Shown: positions 1-8,310 of the stretch, piece after piece
Layout: each line of letters opens with the position of its first letter
How positions within the stretch are numbered: position 1 is the first letter of the stretch
Source: Pleomorphomonas diazotrophica
GTDB taxonomy: Bacteria; Pseudomonadota; Alphaproteobacteria; Rhizobiales; Pleomorphomonadaceae
DNA: 64,000 nt
Assembly: GCF_002844595.1 (NCBI RefSeq)
Contig: NZ_PJNW01000013.1
Coordinates: 1-64,000 of the forward strand
Reading direction: 5' to 3'
Program-made: the position numbers and the translations under genes
Notes under the pieces: generated by a model
What the model saw: only the letters and a program-made list of their open reading frames with translations
Told to the model about the DNA's origin: nothing
The model's database searches: none

Positions 1-48
1 GTTACGACCGATACGACCAAAGCCGTTGATGGCGACCTTTACTGCCAT
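1..48 (-). CDS. gap: Glyceraldehyde-3-phosphate dehydrogenase, N-terminal fragment
   Basis: Only the first 16 codons are inside the window; the gene runs off the left edge. They read MAVKVAINGFGRIGRN, the start of the NAD-binding Rossmann domain of GAPDH with its GFGRIGR glycine loop. The ATG follows an AGGAGA ribosome-binding site. GAPDH oxidises glyceraldehyde 3-phosphate to 1,3-bisphosphoglycerate in the cytosol. It lies 144 nt downstream of tkt on the same strand, the usual order in Hyphomicrobiales. Confidence 0.9.
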   Translation of the reverse strand, partial: MAVKVAINGFGRIGRN

Positions 49-154
49 TGTCTGTCTCCTGATGCTGAGGCGGGCATCTTCCGGCCCGATCCTCGTTTGG
101 AATGAAGGATGACTCGGTGGGTTCCGGGCCATTCCCCAACTTTCCTCGCCTGAC

Positions 155-179
155 GGGGAGGGCGATGATCGCCATCCCC
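155..179. other. Hairpin between tkt and gap
   Basis: A compact inverted repeat has GGGG/CCCC outer and GGCGAT/ATCGCC inner arms around one base. No T-run follows on either strand, so it is not a convincing terminator. It could slow transcription or protect the mRNA end between tkt and gap. Confidence 0.3.
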
Positions 180-192
180 GCCGGGCAAACCG

Positions 193-2178
193 TCAACCCA
201 ACTTGACCGTGGCGAGCTCGGCGATGTGGCTCGCGGAAATGCCGAACTTCTCGTAGAGCAGCTCGATCGGCGCCGAGGCGCCGAAGCCGGTCATGCCGAC
301 GAAGATGCCGTCCGAGCCGATGATCTCGTCCCAGCCCATGCGCAGGGCGGCTTCGACGCCGACCTTCACCTTGGCGCCGCCGATGACTTCGGCGCGGTAG
401 GCGTCCGACTGGGCGCGGAAGTTCTCGAAGCTCGGCACCGAGACGACGCGCGTCGGGTGGCCGGCCGCGTCGAGCAGCTTCTTGGCGTCGAGGGCGATGG
501 CGACCTCGGAGCCGGTGGCGAAGATCGACACCTCGGCGCGGCCCTCGGCGGCAGCAACTTCATAGGCGCCCTTGGCGACCTTGTTGTCGGCACTGACCTC
601 GAAGCGGACCGCCGGCAGGTTCTGGCGCGACAGCGCCAGGGTCGTCGGACCCTTCTTGTGGGTGAGCGCGAACTCCCAGGCCTCGGCCGTCTCATAGGCG
701 TCGGCCGGGCGGATCACCGTCATGTTGGGGATGGCGCGCAGCGAGGCCAGATGCTCGATCGGCTGATGCGTCGGGCCGTCCTCGCCGAGACCGATGGAGT
801 CATGGGTCATGACGTAGACGACGCGCTGGTGCATCAGCGCCGACAGGCGCATGGCCGGACGGGCGTAGTCGGAGAACACCAGGAAGGTGCCACCGTAGGG
901 GATGAAGCCGCCATGCAGCGCGATGCCGTTCATGGCAGCGCCCATGCCGAACTCGCGGATGCCGTAGTGGATGTAGCTGCCCTTGTAGTCGGGCGCCTTC
1001 ACCGCTTCCTGGCCCTTGGTCTTGGTCAGGTTGGAGCCGGTGAGGTCGGCCGAGCCGCCGGCCATCTCGGGGATGGAGCCGTTGACGACTTCGAGGGCCA
1101 TTTCGGAGGCCTTGCGCGAGGCGACCTTCGGCAGTTCGGCGACCAGCTTGGCCTTGTAGGCGGCCATGGCGTCAAAGAAGGCGGCCGGCAGGTCGCCCTT
1201 GATGCGGCGGTCGAACTCGGCGCGCTTCTTGGCGTCGAGGGCGTTGTAGCGAGCGGTCCAGGCGTCGCGGTCCTTGGCGGCGCGCTTGCCGGCCGCACGC
1301 CAGTCGGCGAGGATGTCGGCCGGAATTTCGAAGGCCGGGTAGGGCCAGCCGAGCTTCTCGCGGGCGCCGGCGATTTCCTCGGCGCCGAGCGGAGCGCCGT
1401 GGACGGCATGGGTGCCGGCCTTCTTGGGCGCGCCGAAGCCGATGGTCGTCTTGGCGGCGATCAGCACCGGCTTGTCGGATTTCTTGGCGCGCTCGAGCGC
1501 GGCGAGGATGGCGACGGGGTCATGGCCGTCGACGGCGTCGGTGTTCCAGCCGGCGGCGCGGAAGCGGGCCGGGATGTCGCCGCTCTCGGACACCGAGATC
1601 GGGCCGTCGATGGAAATGCCGTTGTCGTCCCAGATCAGCACGAGCTTGTTGAGCTTGAGGTGACCGGCCAGCGAGATCGCCTCGTGGCTGATGCCTTCCA
1701 TCAGGCAGCCGTCGCCGGCCAGCACATAGGTGCGATGGTCGACGAGGTCGTCGCCGAACTCGGCGTTCAGCATGCGCTCGGCGAGCGCGAAGCCGACCGA
1801 CATGGCAAGGCCCTGGCCGAGCGGACCGGTGGTGGTCTCGATGCCCTGGGCATAGCCGTATTCCGGGTGGCCGGCGCACTTGGAGCCCCACTGGCGGAAG
1901 GTCTTGAGGTCGTCCATGCTGACGTCCTCGACACCGATCAGATGGAGAACGGAATAGAGCAGCATGGAGCCGTGGCCGGCCGACAGGATGAAGCGGTCGC
2001 GGTCGGGCCAGGCGGGGGCGGCGGCGTCGAACTTGATGACGTCACCGAAAAGAACAGTGGCGATGTCCGCGGTGCCCATGGGCATGCCGGGGTGGCCGGA
2101 CTTGGCCTTTTCGACAGCATCCATCGCGAGTGCGCGGATGGCGTTGGCCATATTCTTGTACCGGGCAGAGTCAGTCAT
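193..2178 (-). CDS. tkt: Transketolase
   Basis: 661 aa, normal family length. It moves two-carbon ketol units between sugar phosphates in the pentose phosphate pathway, using thiamine diphosphate. Visible signatures are SGHPGMPMG near residue 28, the central substrate-loop histidine in [10 protein letters not shown], and the pyrimidine-domain segment [14 protein letters not shown]. The start at 2178 (MTDSARYK) was chosen because the in-frame extension to 2259 adds an unconserved-looking arginine-rich leader. It precedes gap on the same strand, pairing two enzymes that share glyceraldehyde 3-phosphate. Identification is secure. Confidence 0.97.
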   Translation of the reverse strand: MTDSARYKNMANAIRALAMDAVEKAKSGHPGMPMGTADIATVLFGDVIKFDAAAPAWPDRDRFILSAGHGSMLLYSVLHLIGVEDVSMDDLKTFRQWGSKCAGHPEYGYAQGIETTTGPLGQGLAMSVGFALAERMLNAEFGDDLVDHRTYVLAGDGCLMEGISHEAISLAGHLKLNKLVLIWDDNGISIDGPISVSESGDIPARFRAAGWNTDAVDGHDPVAILAALERAKKSDKPVLIAAKTTIGFGAPKKAGTHAVHGAPLGAEEIAGAREKLGWPYPAFEIPADILADWRAAGKRAAKDRDAWTARYNALDAKKRAEFDRRIKGDLPAAFFDAMAAYKAKLVAELPKVASRKASEMALEVVNGSIPEMAGGSADLTGSNLTKTKGQEAVKAPDYKGSYIHYGIREFGMGAAMNGIALHGGFIPYGGTFLVFSDYARPAMRLSALMHQRVVYVMTHDSIGLGEDGPTHQPIEHLASLRAIPNMTVIRPADAYETAEAWEFALTHKKGPTTLALSRQNLPAVRFEVSADNKVAKGAYEVAAAEGRAEVSIFATGSEVAIALDAKKLLDAAGHPTRVVSVPSFENFRAQSDAYRAEVIGGAKVKVGVEAALRMGWDEIIGSDGIFVGMTGFGASAPIELLYEKFGISASHIAELATVKLG

Positions 2179-2500
2179 TGTTATTTCCTGACAGGATTTG
2201 GCCGGAAAACTCCTTGGGCAAGCCAAACGACGGACAAATACGTATCTTCCGGCAGACACGACGCGCCATTACGTCTTTCGGCTAAAGCGGCCGATCAATA
2301 GCAGGGCGGTATCATCTGTCAATGACAACAGGCCCCGGCCAAAGCGCTCGCAGGCCAAAAAAGGGGAAAGCTGGTATTTTCCCAGATCGCCCAACAAACG
2401 GACCGTTGTCAGGTCATTATCTTTATGGCAACCAAACCAGATAACAGATGAGTTCTCCGGCCGATTTTCTGTCGACCCGGTGGAGCATCCGGAGGCGGTC
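2179..2500. other. Divergent intergenic region tkt / DUF4164
   Basis: 322 bases without a credible gene separate the divergent tkt and DUF4164-zapA units. It is less GC-rich than its surroundings, with A/T patches around 2345-2450, and must hold promoters for both directions. A TTGTCA near 2404 followed by an A/T-rich stretch could be a plus-strand promoter, but the match is weak. No operator-like palindrome was found. Confidence 0.5.
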
Positions 2501-2782
2501 ATGGCCGGAGCGGCGTCTTTGGACGCGGCCTTTGAAAGGCTCGACCAGGCGCTCGGGCGCCTGGAACTTGCGGTGGAGCGGCGGCTAGCCGGCGAGCGCA
2601 CCATTTCCGGCCTCGAGGACGAGTTGTTCCGCCTCGGGGAGGATCGCTCGCGCCTCGCGGGCGACCTTGACGACGCCCTTGCCAAGGCCGGCCGGCTGGA
2701 AGACGCCAATCGCGAAGTCTCCCGTCGCCTCGTCGCCGCCATGGAGTCGATCCGCTCCGTTCTCGATACCCATGGAGGCTGA
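2501..2782 (+). CDS. DUF4164 family coiled-coil protein
   Basis: 93 aa, acidic and almost wholly heptad-like (AAFERLDQALGRLELAVERR, then ELFRLGEDRSRLAGDLDDA), so it should form a coiled coil. This matches the DUF4164 family found next to zapA in Rhizobiales. The ATG at 2501 has GGAGG seven bases upstream; a longer in-frame opening from 2198 lacks such a site. It overlaps the region holding the zapA start, so the two are probably co-translated. Function unknown; adjacency suggests a part in FtsZ-ring assembly, which is inference only. Confidence 0.8.
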   Translation: MAGAASLDAAFERLDQALGRLELAVERRLAGERTISGLEDELFRLGEDRSRLAGDLDDALAKAGRLEDANREVSRRLVAAMESIRSVLDTHGG

Positions 2783-2786
2783 CCCC

Positions 2787-3140
2787 TTGAGCCAGGTGAC
2801 GGTGACGATTGCCGGCAAGACCTACCGCATGGCCTGCGACGACGGCCAGGAGGAGCATCTCTACGGGCTCGCCAGCCGTCTCGACAGCATCATCAACGAG
2901 ATCCGCGGCGTGTTCGGCGAGATCGGCGACCAGCGGCTCACCGTGATGAGTGCCATCACCGTGCTCGACCAGCTGTCGGAGACCGAACGGCGCCTGAAGG
3001 GGCTCGAGGCCGAGGCGCGCTCGCTACGCGAGAGCCGCGACGCGCTGCTCGAGCGCCAGGGAGAGGTCGAGCGCCGCCTCGCCGAGAAGCTGATCGCCGC
3101 CGCCGCCCGCATCGAGGCCACCGCCGAAAAGATGGTTTGA
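2787..3140 (+). CDS. zapA: Cell division protein ZapA
   Basis: 117 aa. ZapA binds and bundles FtsZ at the division site. The N-terminal beta segment (VTVTIAGKTYRMACDDGQEE) and a C-terminal coiled coil rich in RLAEKLIAAAARIEA are typical. I chose TTG 2787 because GGAGG at 2774-2778 sits eight bases before it and the product then begins MSQVTVTI. An ATG at 2772 is in frame but has no ribosome-binding site. Translation starts four bases after the DUF4164 stop. The 6S RNA gene downstream is the common alphaproteobacterial neighbour. Confidence 0.9.
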   Translation: MSQVTVTIAGKTYRMACDDGQEEHLYGLASRLDSIINEIRGVFGEIGDQRLTVMSAITVLDQLSETERRLKGLEAEARSLRESRDALLERQGEVERRLAEKLIAAAARIEATAEKMV

Positions 3141-3295
3141 CCCAAAGCCGGCCTGGCCGGCCAGCAGCCCGACGGACATGGGCTTTCGTCTACTGGTGGC
3201 AACGATGAAATCGAGTCACCTTCTCCTTGGTATGGCTCGACATTTTCTCCGAAGGTCCATGCAGACGGCGCAGAGCTGATGCGGCGAAAGCACCG

Positions 3296-3324
3296 TTGCC
3301 TCGCTACGGATAATTCCATATATG
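3296..3324 (+). promoter_or_regulatory. Predicted sigma70-type promoter
   Basis: TTGCCT at 3296-3301 and TATATG at 3319-3324 are separated by 17 bases. Transcription would begin near 3331, which excludes the in-frame ATG at 3322 and supports ATG 3355 as the start of the next gene. Confidence 0.55.
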
Positions 3325-3354
3325 GGGCGCGACAGGATTTTTCGGGGAACTTTC

Positions 3355-3546
3355 ATGGCCAGTCACGAGCAGGCAACTGAAGAACGCGGAACCAGCCCCT
3401 GGTCGGTGCTCGCGGTCATGGTGGCCATCCTCGTGATCGGCATCGGAGCGGTGGCCCTGTTCGGCTATCCCGCCCTGATCGTTCTTGCCCTGGTCGGCAC
3501 GGCGGCGATGCTTGTCACGCTCGTCGTCATGACGGCCGGTCGGTAA
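3355..3546 (+). CDS. Small two-helix membrane protein
   Basis: 63 aa, family not recognised. A polar N-terminus of about 17 residues is followed by two hydrophobic stretches (about residues 18-38 and 40-60) separated by a short turn with FGYP, so it is likely a small inner-membrane hairpin. GGGGAA lies just before ATG 3355, and a promoter and a terminator flank it, making it a single-gene unit between zapA and 6S RNA. Base composition matches the surroundings. Function unknown. Confidence 0.7.
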   Translation: MASHEQATEERGTSPWSVLAVMVAILVIGIGAVALFGYPALIVLALVGTAAMLVTLVVMTAGR

Positions 3547-3572
3547 CGGCTACTGCGATCCGCGCAGCGACT

Positions 3573-3607
3573 GGGGCGGTGGGCTTACCTACCGCCCCTT
3601 CTTTTTG
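3573..3607 (+). terminator. Rho-independent terminator
   Basis: Eight-bp arms GGGGCGGT / ACCGCCCC around a ten-base loop are followed by TTCTTTTTG. It closes the small membrane protein gene and insulates the 6S RNA promoter. Confidence 0.85.
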
Positions 3608-3637
3608 TCCGGAGTTTTTTTGTCAGGGTTGGGCTCT

Positions 3638-3665
3638 TTGCCGGGCCGCCGGTCTCGCCTATATA
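3638..3665 (+). promoter_or_regulatory. 6S RNA promoter
   Basis: TTGCCG at 3638-3643 and TATATA at 3660-3665 are 16 bases apart. This puts the start of transcription close to 3672, exactly where the closing stem of 6S RNA begins. Confidence 0.7.
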
Positions 3666-3671
3666 GGTGAC

Positions 3672-3834
3672 GTGGCGTAGCTGCGCTTCTCGTTAGGAAT
3701 CAACATCCCCGGGGCCTTAATGATCCTGAAGGGAGCTGTCCCCGCCCGAACCCGTGGGTTTGGGCACACGGCGCCCACCTACGTTGTAGGTTTCCCGGGA
3801 TCACACTCCGACGGTCGTTCGTGGGCGCCACACC
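3672..3834 (+). ncRNA. ssrS: 6S RNA
   Basis: 6S RNA mimics an open promoter and sequesters sigma70 RNA polymerase in stationary phase. The location between zapA and the 5-formyl-THF cyclo-ligase gene is the classical one. Closing arms GTGGCG (3672-3677) and CGCCAC (3826-3831) are complementary, and inner arms pair around ATCCCC and GGGAT. The purine-rich GAAGGGAGCTGTCCCC segment and the CCGTGGGTTTGGGCACACGG-type hairpin resemble alphaproteobacterial 6S RNAs. Length is about 160 nt. Exact ends are estimated from the promoter and stem. Confidence 0.85.
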
Positions 3835-3880
3835 CTCCTTCCGCCGGCTAGCGGTCTTCCCTGACGTCAGGAGGCGTATC

Positions 3881-4480
3881 ATTTCCGTCAACGCCACCGA
3901 CCCCACCCACCCCTTGATTGCCGCCGAGAAGGCGCGCGTGCGCAAGCTGGCGCTCGGCCGCCGCGATGGGATCGACCCGGTGGCACGGGCCGAGGGATCG
4001 GCGGCCATTTCGGAGGCGGTGCTGGCGCTCGATCTTGCGCCTGGCGCGGCCATCTCCGCCTTCCTGCCGATCCTGAGCGAAGTCGACCTCACCGAGACCA
4101 TCGCCCGGCTCGACGAACGCGGCCATCCGGTCGGCCTGCCGGTGATGGTGAAGAGCGGCCTCGTCTTCCGCCGCGTCCGGCCGGGCGATGCACTGGTGCC
4201 GCTCGGCTTCGGCACGCGCGGTCCCGGCCCCGATGCGCCGGAAATCATCCCCGACGTGCTGCTGATGCCGCTCACTGCCTTCGACCGGCAGGGCGGCCGG
4301 GTCGGCTACGGGCGCGGCTTCTACGACCGCGCCGTCGCGGATTTGCGTGCGGCCGGCCGTTTTCCCCGCTTGATCGGCATCGCCTTCTCGGTGCAGGAAG
4401 TGGCAGCGGTGCCCATGGAACCCCATGACGCGCCACTGGACATGATCGTCACCGAGCGGAACGTCTTCCGCTTCGCCTGA
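3881..4480 (+). CDS. 5-formyltetrahydrofolate cyclo-ligase
   Basis: 199 aa from the chosen start. It converts 5-formyl-THF plus ATP to 5,10-methenyl-THF. The C-terminal signature GGRVGYGRGFYDR and the AFLPILSEVD segment identify the family. Start choice is unusual: no ATG or GTG follows the perfect AGGAGG at 3869-3874, but an ATT codon sits six bases after it at 3881, giving a start of M-S-V-N. The upstream GTG at 3821 lies inside the 3' end of 6S RNA without a ribosome-binding site, and TTG 3914 also lacks one. Coupling of 6S RNA and this gene is a known arrangement. Confidence 0.9.
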   Translation: MSVNATDPTHPLIAAEKARVRKLALGRRDGIDPVARAEGSAAISEAVLALDLAPGAAISAFLPILSEVDLTETIARLDERGHPVGLPVMVKSGLVFRRVRPGDALVPLGFGTRGPGPDAPEIIPDVLLMPLTAFDRQGGRVGYGRGFYDRAVADLRAAGRFPRLIGIAFSVQEVAAVPMEPHDAPLDMIVTERNVFRFA

Positions 4481-4513
4481 CGCCTTCGATTGGACGTGGG
4501 AGAAGGCCGGATA

Positions 4514-5332
4514 ATGCGCTTGCTGTTCGTGGGAGACGTGGTCGGCCGCTCCGGCCGCAATGCCATTTCCGACATCCTGCCGGGCCTCATTTCCGATTAT
4601 GCGCTCGACCTCGTGGTGGTCAACGGCGAGAACGCCGCCGGCGGCTTCGGCATCACCGAGGAGATCTGCCAGGATTTCCTCGACGCCGGCGCCGACGTGG
4701 TGACCACCGGCAACCATGCCTGGGACCAGCGCGAGGCCCTCGTCTTCATCGAGCGGCAGCCGCAGCTCTTGCGGCCGGCCAACTATCCGCCGGGCACGCC
4801 GGGGCGCGGCGCCACGGTGGCCATTGCCAGGAATGGCGCCCGCGTGCTGGTGGTCAACGTCATGGGCCGCGTCTACATGGACGCGCTCGACGATCCCTTC
4901 GCCGCCGCCGATCGCGAGCTTCAGGCCTGCCCGCTCGGCGATATGGCCGACGCCGTGGTGGTGGACATGCATGCCGAGGCGACGAGCGAGAAGCAGGCGA
5001 TGGGCCACTATCTCGACGGTCGGGCCTCCCTGGTCGTCGGCACCCATACCCATGTGCCGACCGCCGATCACCAGATCCTCGATGGCGGCACCGCCTATCT
5101 CTCCGACGCCGGCATGACCGGCGACTATGACAGCGTGCTCGGCATGGAAAAGGACGAGCCGGTCAACCGCTTCCTGCGCAAGATCCCGACCGCCCGCTTC
5201 CAGCCGGCGCTGGGCGAGCCGACGCTGTGCGGCGTCGCCGTCGAGGTGAGCGATTCCACCGGCCTTGCCGAGGCGATCGGCCCGGTCCGGATCGGCGGCC
5301 GTCTCTCGGAGGCACTACCGACGTTTTGGTAG
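4514..5332 (+). CDS. YmdB-family metallophosphoesterase
   Basis: 272 aa. Members are dinuclear-metal phosphodiesterases; in Bacillus YmdB cleaves 2',3'-cyclic nucleotides, and the substrate here is not known. Metal-binding motifs are visible in order: GDVVG (Asp8), NGEN (about 37-40), TTGNHAWD, and GTHTHVPTAD. The start at 4514 (MRLLFVGDVVG) places the first motif at the N-terminus as in the family; GGAGAAGG precedes it. It follows the cyclo-ligase gene by 33 nt and precedes yebC, a common Rhizobiales order. Confidence 0.9.
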   Translation: MRLLFVGDVVGRSGRNAISDILPGLISDYALDLVVVNGENAAGGFGITEEICQDFLDAGADVVTTGNHAWDQREALVFIERQPQLLRPANYPPGTPGRGATVAIARNGARVLVVNVMGRVYMDALDDPFAAADRELQACPLGDMADAVVVDMHAEATSEKQAMGHYLDGRASLVVGTHTHVPTADHQILDGGTAYLSDAGMTGDYDSVLGMEKDEPVNRFLRKIPTARFQPALGEPTLCGVAVEVSDSTGLAEAIGPVRIGGRLSEALPTFW

Positions 5333-5463
5333 GACCCCCGGCTGGATTTAGGGCCAACAAACGCCTATAAGGCGCCCCATTCGTGGATTTGTGCCGTGAT
5401 CGATGGTCGCGGGAGGCGTGTGCATGCGCCCCGCGCCCTTTCGCGGTTCCCTCAGGAGGCACT

Positions 5464-6210
5464 ATGGCCGGTCATTCACAGTTCAAGAACATCATGCACC
5501 GCAAGGGCGCGCAGGACGCCAAGCGGTCGAAGATCTTCGCCAAGCTCGCCCGCGAAGTCACGGTGGCGGCCAAGATCGGCGGCGCCGATCCGGCGATGAA
5601 TGCCCGCCTGCGTCTCGCCATTCTCAACGCGCGCGCCGAAAACATGCCCAAGGACAACATCGACCGGGCGATCAAGAAGGCGGCCGGCGCCGACACGGAG
5701 AATTTCGACGAGGTGCGCTACGAGGGTTACGGCCCGGGCGGCACCGCCGTCATCGTCGAGGCCCTGACCGACAATCGCAACCGCACCGCCTCGGTGGTCC
5801 GCTCGATCTTCACCAAGGCCGGCGGCGCGCTCGGCGAAACCGGCTCGGTCGGCTTCATGTTCGATCGCCTCGGCGAGATCAGCTATCCGCTTTCTGCCGG
5901 TTCCAACGACGCCGTTCTGGAAGCCGCCATCGAGGCCGGCGCCGATGACGTCGAATCCGACGAGGAAGGCCACTTCATCTACTGCGCCTTCGAATCGATG
6001 GGCGAAGTGACCAAGGCGCTGGAAGCCTCGCTGGGCGCCGCCGCGTCGATCAAGTCGGTCTGGAAGCCGAAGACCACGTCGAACCTCGATGAGGAAAAGG
6101 CCCAGAGCCTGATGAAGATGGTCGACCTTCTGGAAGACGACGACGACGTGCAGAACGTCTACACCAACATGGAAGTCTCCGACGAAGTGGCGGCCAAGCT
6201 CGCGAGCTGA
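5464..6210 (+). CDS. yebC: YebC/PmpR family protein
   Basis: 248 aa, full length. It starts with the family hallmark [19 protein letters not shown] and shows [16 protein letters not shown] and the [11 protein letters not shown]-like region. Older work calls the family transcriptional regulators; more recent work links YebC proteins to translation of proline-rich stretches, so the role is not settled. AGGAGG sits just before ATG 5464. In related genomes ruvC normally follows directly; here about 8 kb of unrelated genes intervene, and a terminator closes yebC. Confidence 0.95.
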   Translation: MAGHSQFKNIMHRKGAQDAKRSKIFAKLAREVTVAAKIGGADPAMNARLRLAILNARAENMPKDNIDRAIKKAAGADTENFDEVRYEGYGPGGTAVIVEALTDNRNRTASVVRSIFTKAGGALGETGSVGFMFDRLGEISYPLSAGSNDAVLEAAIEAGADDVESDEEGHFIYCAFESMGEVTKALEASLGAAASIKSVWKPKTTSNLDEEKAQSLMKMVDLLEDDDDVQNVYTNMEVSDEVAAKLAS

Positions 6211-6232
6211 GGCCGACCTTTATGCGGATCTG

Positions 6233-6272
6233 CGCCCGCCGCTGCCCATGGGGTGACGGCGGGCGTTTTGTT
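6233..6272 (+). terminator. Rho-independent terminator after yebC
   Basis: Nine-bp GC arms CGCCCGCCG / CGGCGGGCG are followed by TTTTGTTTG. It ends the yebC transcript 22 bases after the stop codon. Confidence 0.85.
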
Positions 6273-6323
6273 TGGAGACATGGGGTGGTTTTCTCGTGCT
6301 ATCGTCTTCGCCGGAGGTGAACG

Positions 6324-6782
6324 ATGAGCGAGAGCGGACATTCCGGCGGTTGCCAATGCGGGCGGGTGCGGTTCCGCGTCGATGGCGCCCTCGGGCGGGC
6401 GAGCATCTGCCATTGCCGCATGTGCCAGAAGGCCTTCGGCTCCTTCTTCGGGCCGCTGGTGTCGGCGCCCAACGAAGGCCTTACCTGGACGCGCGGCGAA
6501 CCCTCGTGGTTTCAGAGCTCCAACAAGGTGCGGCGTGGCTTCTGCAATCACTGCGGCACGCCGCTCGCCTATGACTGGGGCGGGCCGGCGCTGGAGCTGG
6601 CCATTGGCGCCTTCGACGACCCGGAAAGCGTGCCGCCGACCATCCAGGTTGGCCTCGGCCACCGGATGAGCTGGTTCTCCCGCCTCGCCGGCCTGCCGAC
6701 CCGAACGCCAGAGGAACAGGAGAAGGTCGATCGCTTCCAGGCCGACATCGTCTCCTTCCAGCATCCGGACCGGGACACCTGA
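6324..6782 (+). CDS. GFA-family (glutathione-dependent formaldehyde-activating type) protein
   Basis: 152 aa. The fold binds zinc through conserved cysteines, all visible: C-x-C in GGCQCGRVRF, C-x-C-x2-C in ICHCRMCQKAFG, and C-x2-C in GFCNHCGTPLAYDW. Most family members have no proven activity; the name comes from one Paracoccus enzyme, so a formaldehyde role should not be assumed. CGGAGGTG lies ahead of ATG 6324. It is the first gene of the block separating yebC from ruvC. Confidence 0.88.
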   Translation: MSESGHSGGCQCGRVRFRVDGALGRASICHCRMCQKAFGSFFGPLVSAPNEGLTWTRGEPSWFQSSNKVRRGFCNHCGTPLAYDWGGPALELAIGAFDDPESVPPTIQVGLGHRMSWFSRLAGLPTRTPEEQEKVDRFQADIVSFQHPDRDT

Positions 6783-6954
6783 CGCCGACGGCGTCCTGTT
6801 CCGGTTAAGTCTCTGTTTTCTCGCATCACCTCCGCTTCACGGAAATGTTCACGGGCGAGGGCTAGGCACAGGGCGTGGTGACTCCTAGAAATGCGTGCAT
6901 ATACCCCCATTTCTGGTCCCGTCCTTCCGCCAGCTTTCCATCAGGAGCCTTTCC

Positions 6955-8019
6955 ATGCCCACGCTTTTCGATCCCGTGCGCCTCGGCGCCCTCGAACTCA
7001 GCAATCGCATCATCATGGCGCCGCTGACGCGCGCCCGCGCCACCGACGACCGCATCCCCACCGACGTGATGCGCGAGTATTACGAGCAGCGCGCGACGGC
7101 CGGCCTCATCCTCACCGAGGCGACCATCGTCACGCCGAAGGGCGCCGGCTACGCCCGCACGCCCGGCATCTATTCCGACGCCCAGGTCGAGGCCTGGAAG
7201 CCGATCACCGAGGCGGTGCATCGCCGGGGCGGCAAGATCGTCATGCAGCTCTGGCACGTCGGCCGCATTTCCGATCCGTCGCTGCTCGACGGCGACCTGC
7301 CGGTGGCGCCGAGCGCCCTTCAGCCGGCCGGCCACGTCAGCCTGCTGCGGCCGATCCGCCCCTATCCGACGCCGCGCGCCCTCGACATCGAGGAGATCCC
7401 CGCGATCGTCGAGGCCTATCGTCAGGGCGCGGAAAACGCCCGCAAGGCCGGCTTCGACGGCGTGGAGCTCCATGGTGCCAACGGCTATCTGCTCGACCAG
7501 TTCCTGCAGGACCGGACGAACAAGCGCACCGACGCCTACGGCGGCCCGGTGGAGAATCGCGCCCGGCTGATGCTGGAGGCAGTGGACGCGGCGATCAGCG
7601 TCTGGGGCGCCAGCCGCGTCGGCCTGCATCTCGCCCCGCGCGGCGACAGCCACGACATGGGCGACAGCGACCCGAAGGCCACCTTCGGCTATGTCGCCCG
7701 CGAGGCGGGCAAGCGCGGCCTCGCCTTCATCTTCACTCGCGAGCATCTGGGCGATGATCGCCTGACGCCTTATCTCAAGGAGCAGTTCGGCGGCGCGTTC
7801 ATTGCCAACGAGGGCTTCACCTTCGATCAGGCGACGGCGGAAGTCGCCGCCGGGCGGGCCGACGCGGTCGCCTGGGGCAAGGAGTTCATCGCCAACCCCG
7901 ACCTCGTCGAGCGCTTCCGGGCCGGTTCGGCGCGCAACCCGCTGGTGCCCGAGACGATCTATGCCGAGGGCGCCCGTGGCTATACCGATTATCCGGCGCT
8001 GGAGTCGGTAACGGCCTGA
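6955..8019 (+). CDS. Alkene reductase (old yellow enzyme family)
   Basis: 354 aa FMN enzyme of the NemA/OYE type, reducing activated C=C bonds or nitro groups with NAD(P)H. Signatures: NRIIMAPLTRARA near residue 19, QLWHVGRIS (substrate-side residues), HGANGYLLDQFL containing the paired ligand-binding residues, and TNKRTDAYGG. ATG 6955 follows CAGGAG; the in-frame ATG 60 bases upstream adds an extension with no counterpart in the family. It stands alone with a terminator downstream. The physiological substrate cannot be told. Confidence 0.93.
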   Translation: MPTLFDPVRLGALELSNRIIMAPLTRARATDDRIPTDVMREYYEQRATAGLILTEATIVTPKGAGYARTPGIYSDAQVEAWKPITEAVHRRGGKIVMQLWHVGRISDPSLLDGDLPVAPSALQPAGHVSLLRPIRPYPTPRALDIEEIPAIVEAYRQGAENARKAGFDGVELHGANGYLLDQFLQDRTNKRTDAYGGPVENRARLMLEAVDAAISVWGASRVGLHLAPRGDSHDMGDSDPKATFGYVAREAGKRGLAFIFTREHLGDDRLTPYLKEQFGGAFIANEGFTFDQATAEVAAGRADAVAWGKEFIANPDLVERFRAGSARNPLVPETIYAEGARGYTDYPALESVTA

Positions 8020-8049
8020 CCGATCCGGCAAATCGCTTGCAGTGAAAGG

Positions 8050-8076
8050 CGCCCCGCGGCGAGAGCGGGGCGTTTC
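8050..8076 (+). terminator. Rho-independent terminator
   Basis: CGCCCCGC / GCGGGGCG arms with a seven-base loop are followed by TTTCG. It lies between convergent genes and best serves the alkene reductase. Confidence 0.7.
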
Positions 8077-8088
8077 GTCGTTCGATGA

Positions 8089-8307
8089 TCAGGTGTCGGC
8101 CGCGTCCGCGCGATATTCCAGGATGTCGCCGGGCTGGCAGTCCAGCACCTCGCAGATCTTGGCCAGCGTCTCAAAGCGGACGCCGCGCACCTTGCCGGAC
8201 TTCAACAGCGACAGGTTGGCCTCGGTGATGCCGATGGCGGCGGCGAGCTCCTTGGAGCGCATCTTGCGCCGTGCCAGGACGACGTCGAGGTTGACGATGA
8301 TGGCCAT
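8089..8307 (-). CDS. Small Cro/CI-type HTH regulator
   Basis: 72 aa consisting almost only of a helix-turn-helix (SKELAAAIGITEANLSLLKSGKVRGVRFETL), ending with a CQPGDILEY segment. This is the YozG-like type that pairs with DUF2975 membrane proteins in many bacteria. It starts three bases after the DUF2975 stop, so the two are one operon. It probably controls its own operon, which is inference. Confidence 0.88.
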   Translation of the reverse strand: MAIIVNLDVVLARRKMRSKELAAAIGITEANLSLLKSGKVRGVRFETLAKICEVLDCQPGDILEYRADAADT

Positions 8308-8310
8308 CGC

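Noticed and set aside
226-2301. 691-codon open frame on the plus strand opposite tkt
   Set aside because: It is the antisense shadow of a GC-rich gene: composition is arginine/glycine/alanine-heavy with no recognisable domain, and tkt on the other strand is certain.
3150-3164. Palindrome GCCGGCC-T-GGCCGGC after zapA as a terminator
   Set aside because: No T-run follows on the plus strand, and alternating GC palindromes are expected by chance in this composition.
3848-5071. 407-codon minus-strand open frame over the cyclo-ligase and YmdB genes
   Set aside because: It crosses two well-identified genes antisense and is histidine-, arginine- and glycine-rich, as frame shadows are in high-GC DNA.
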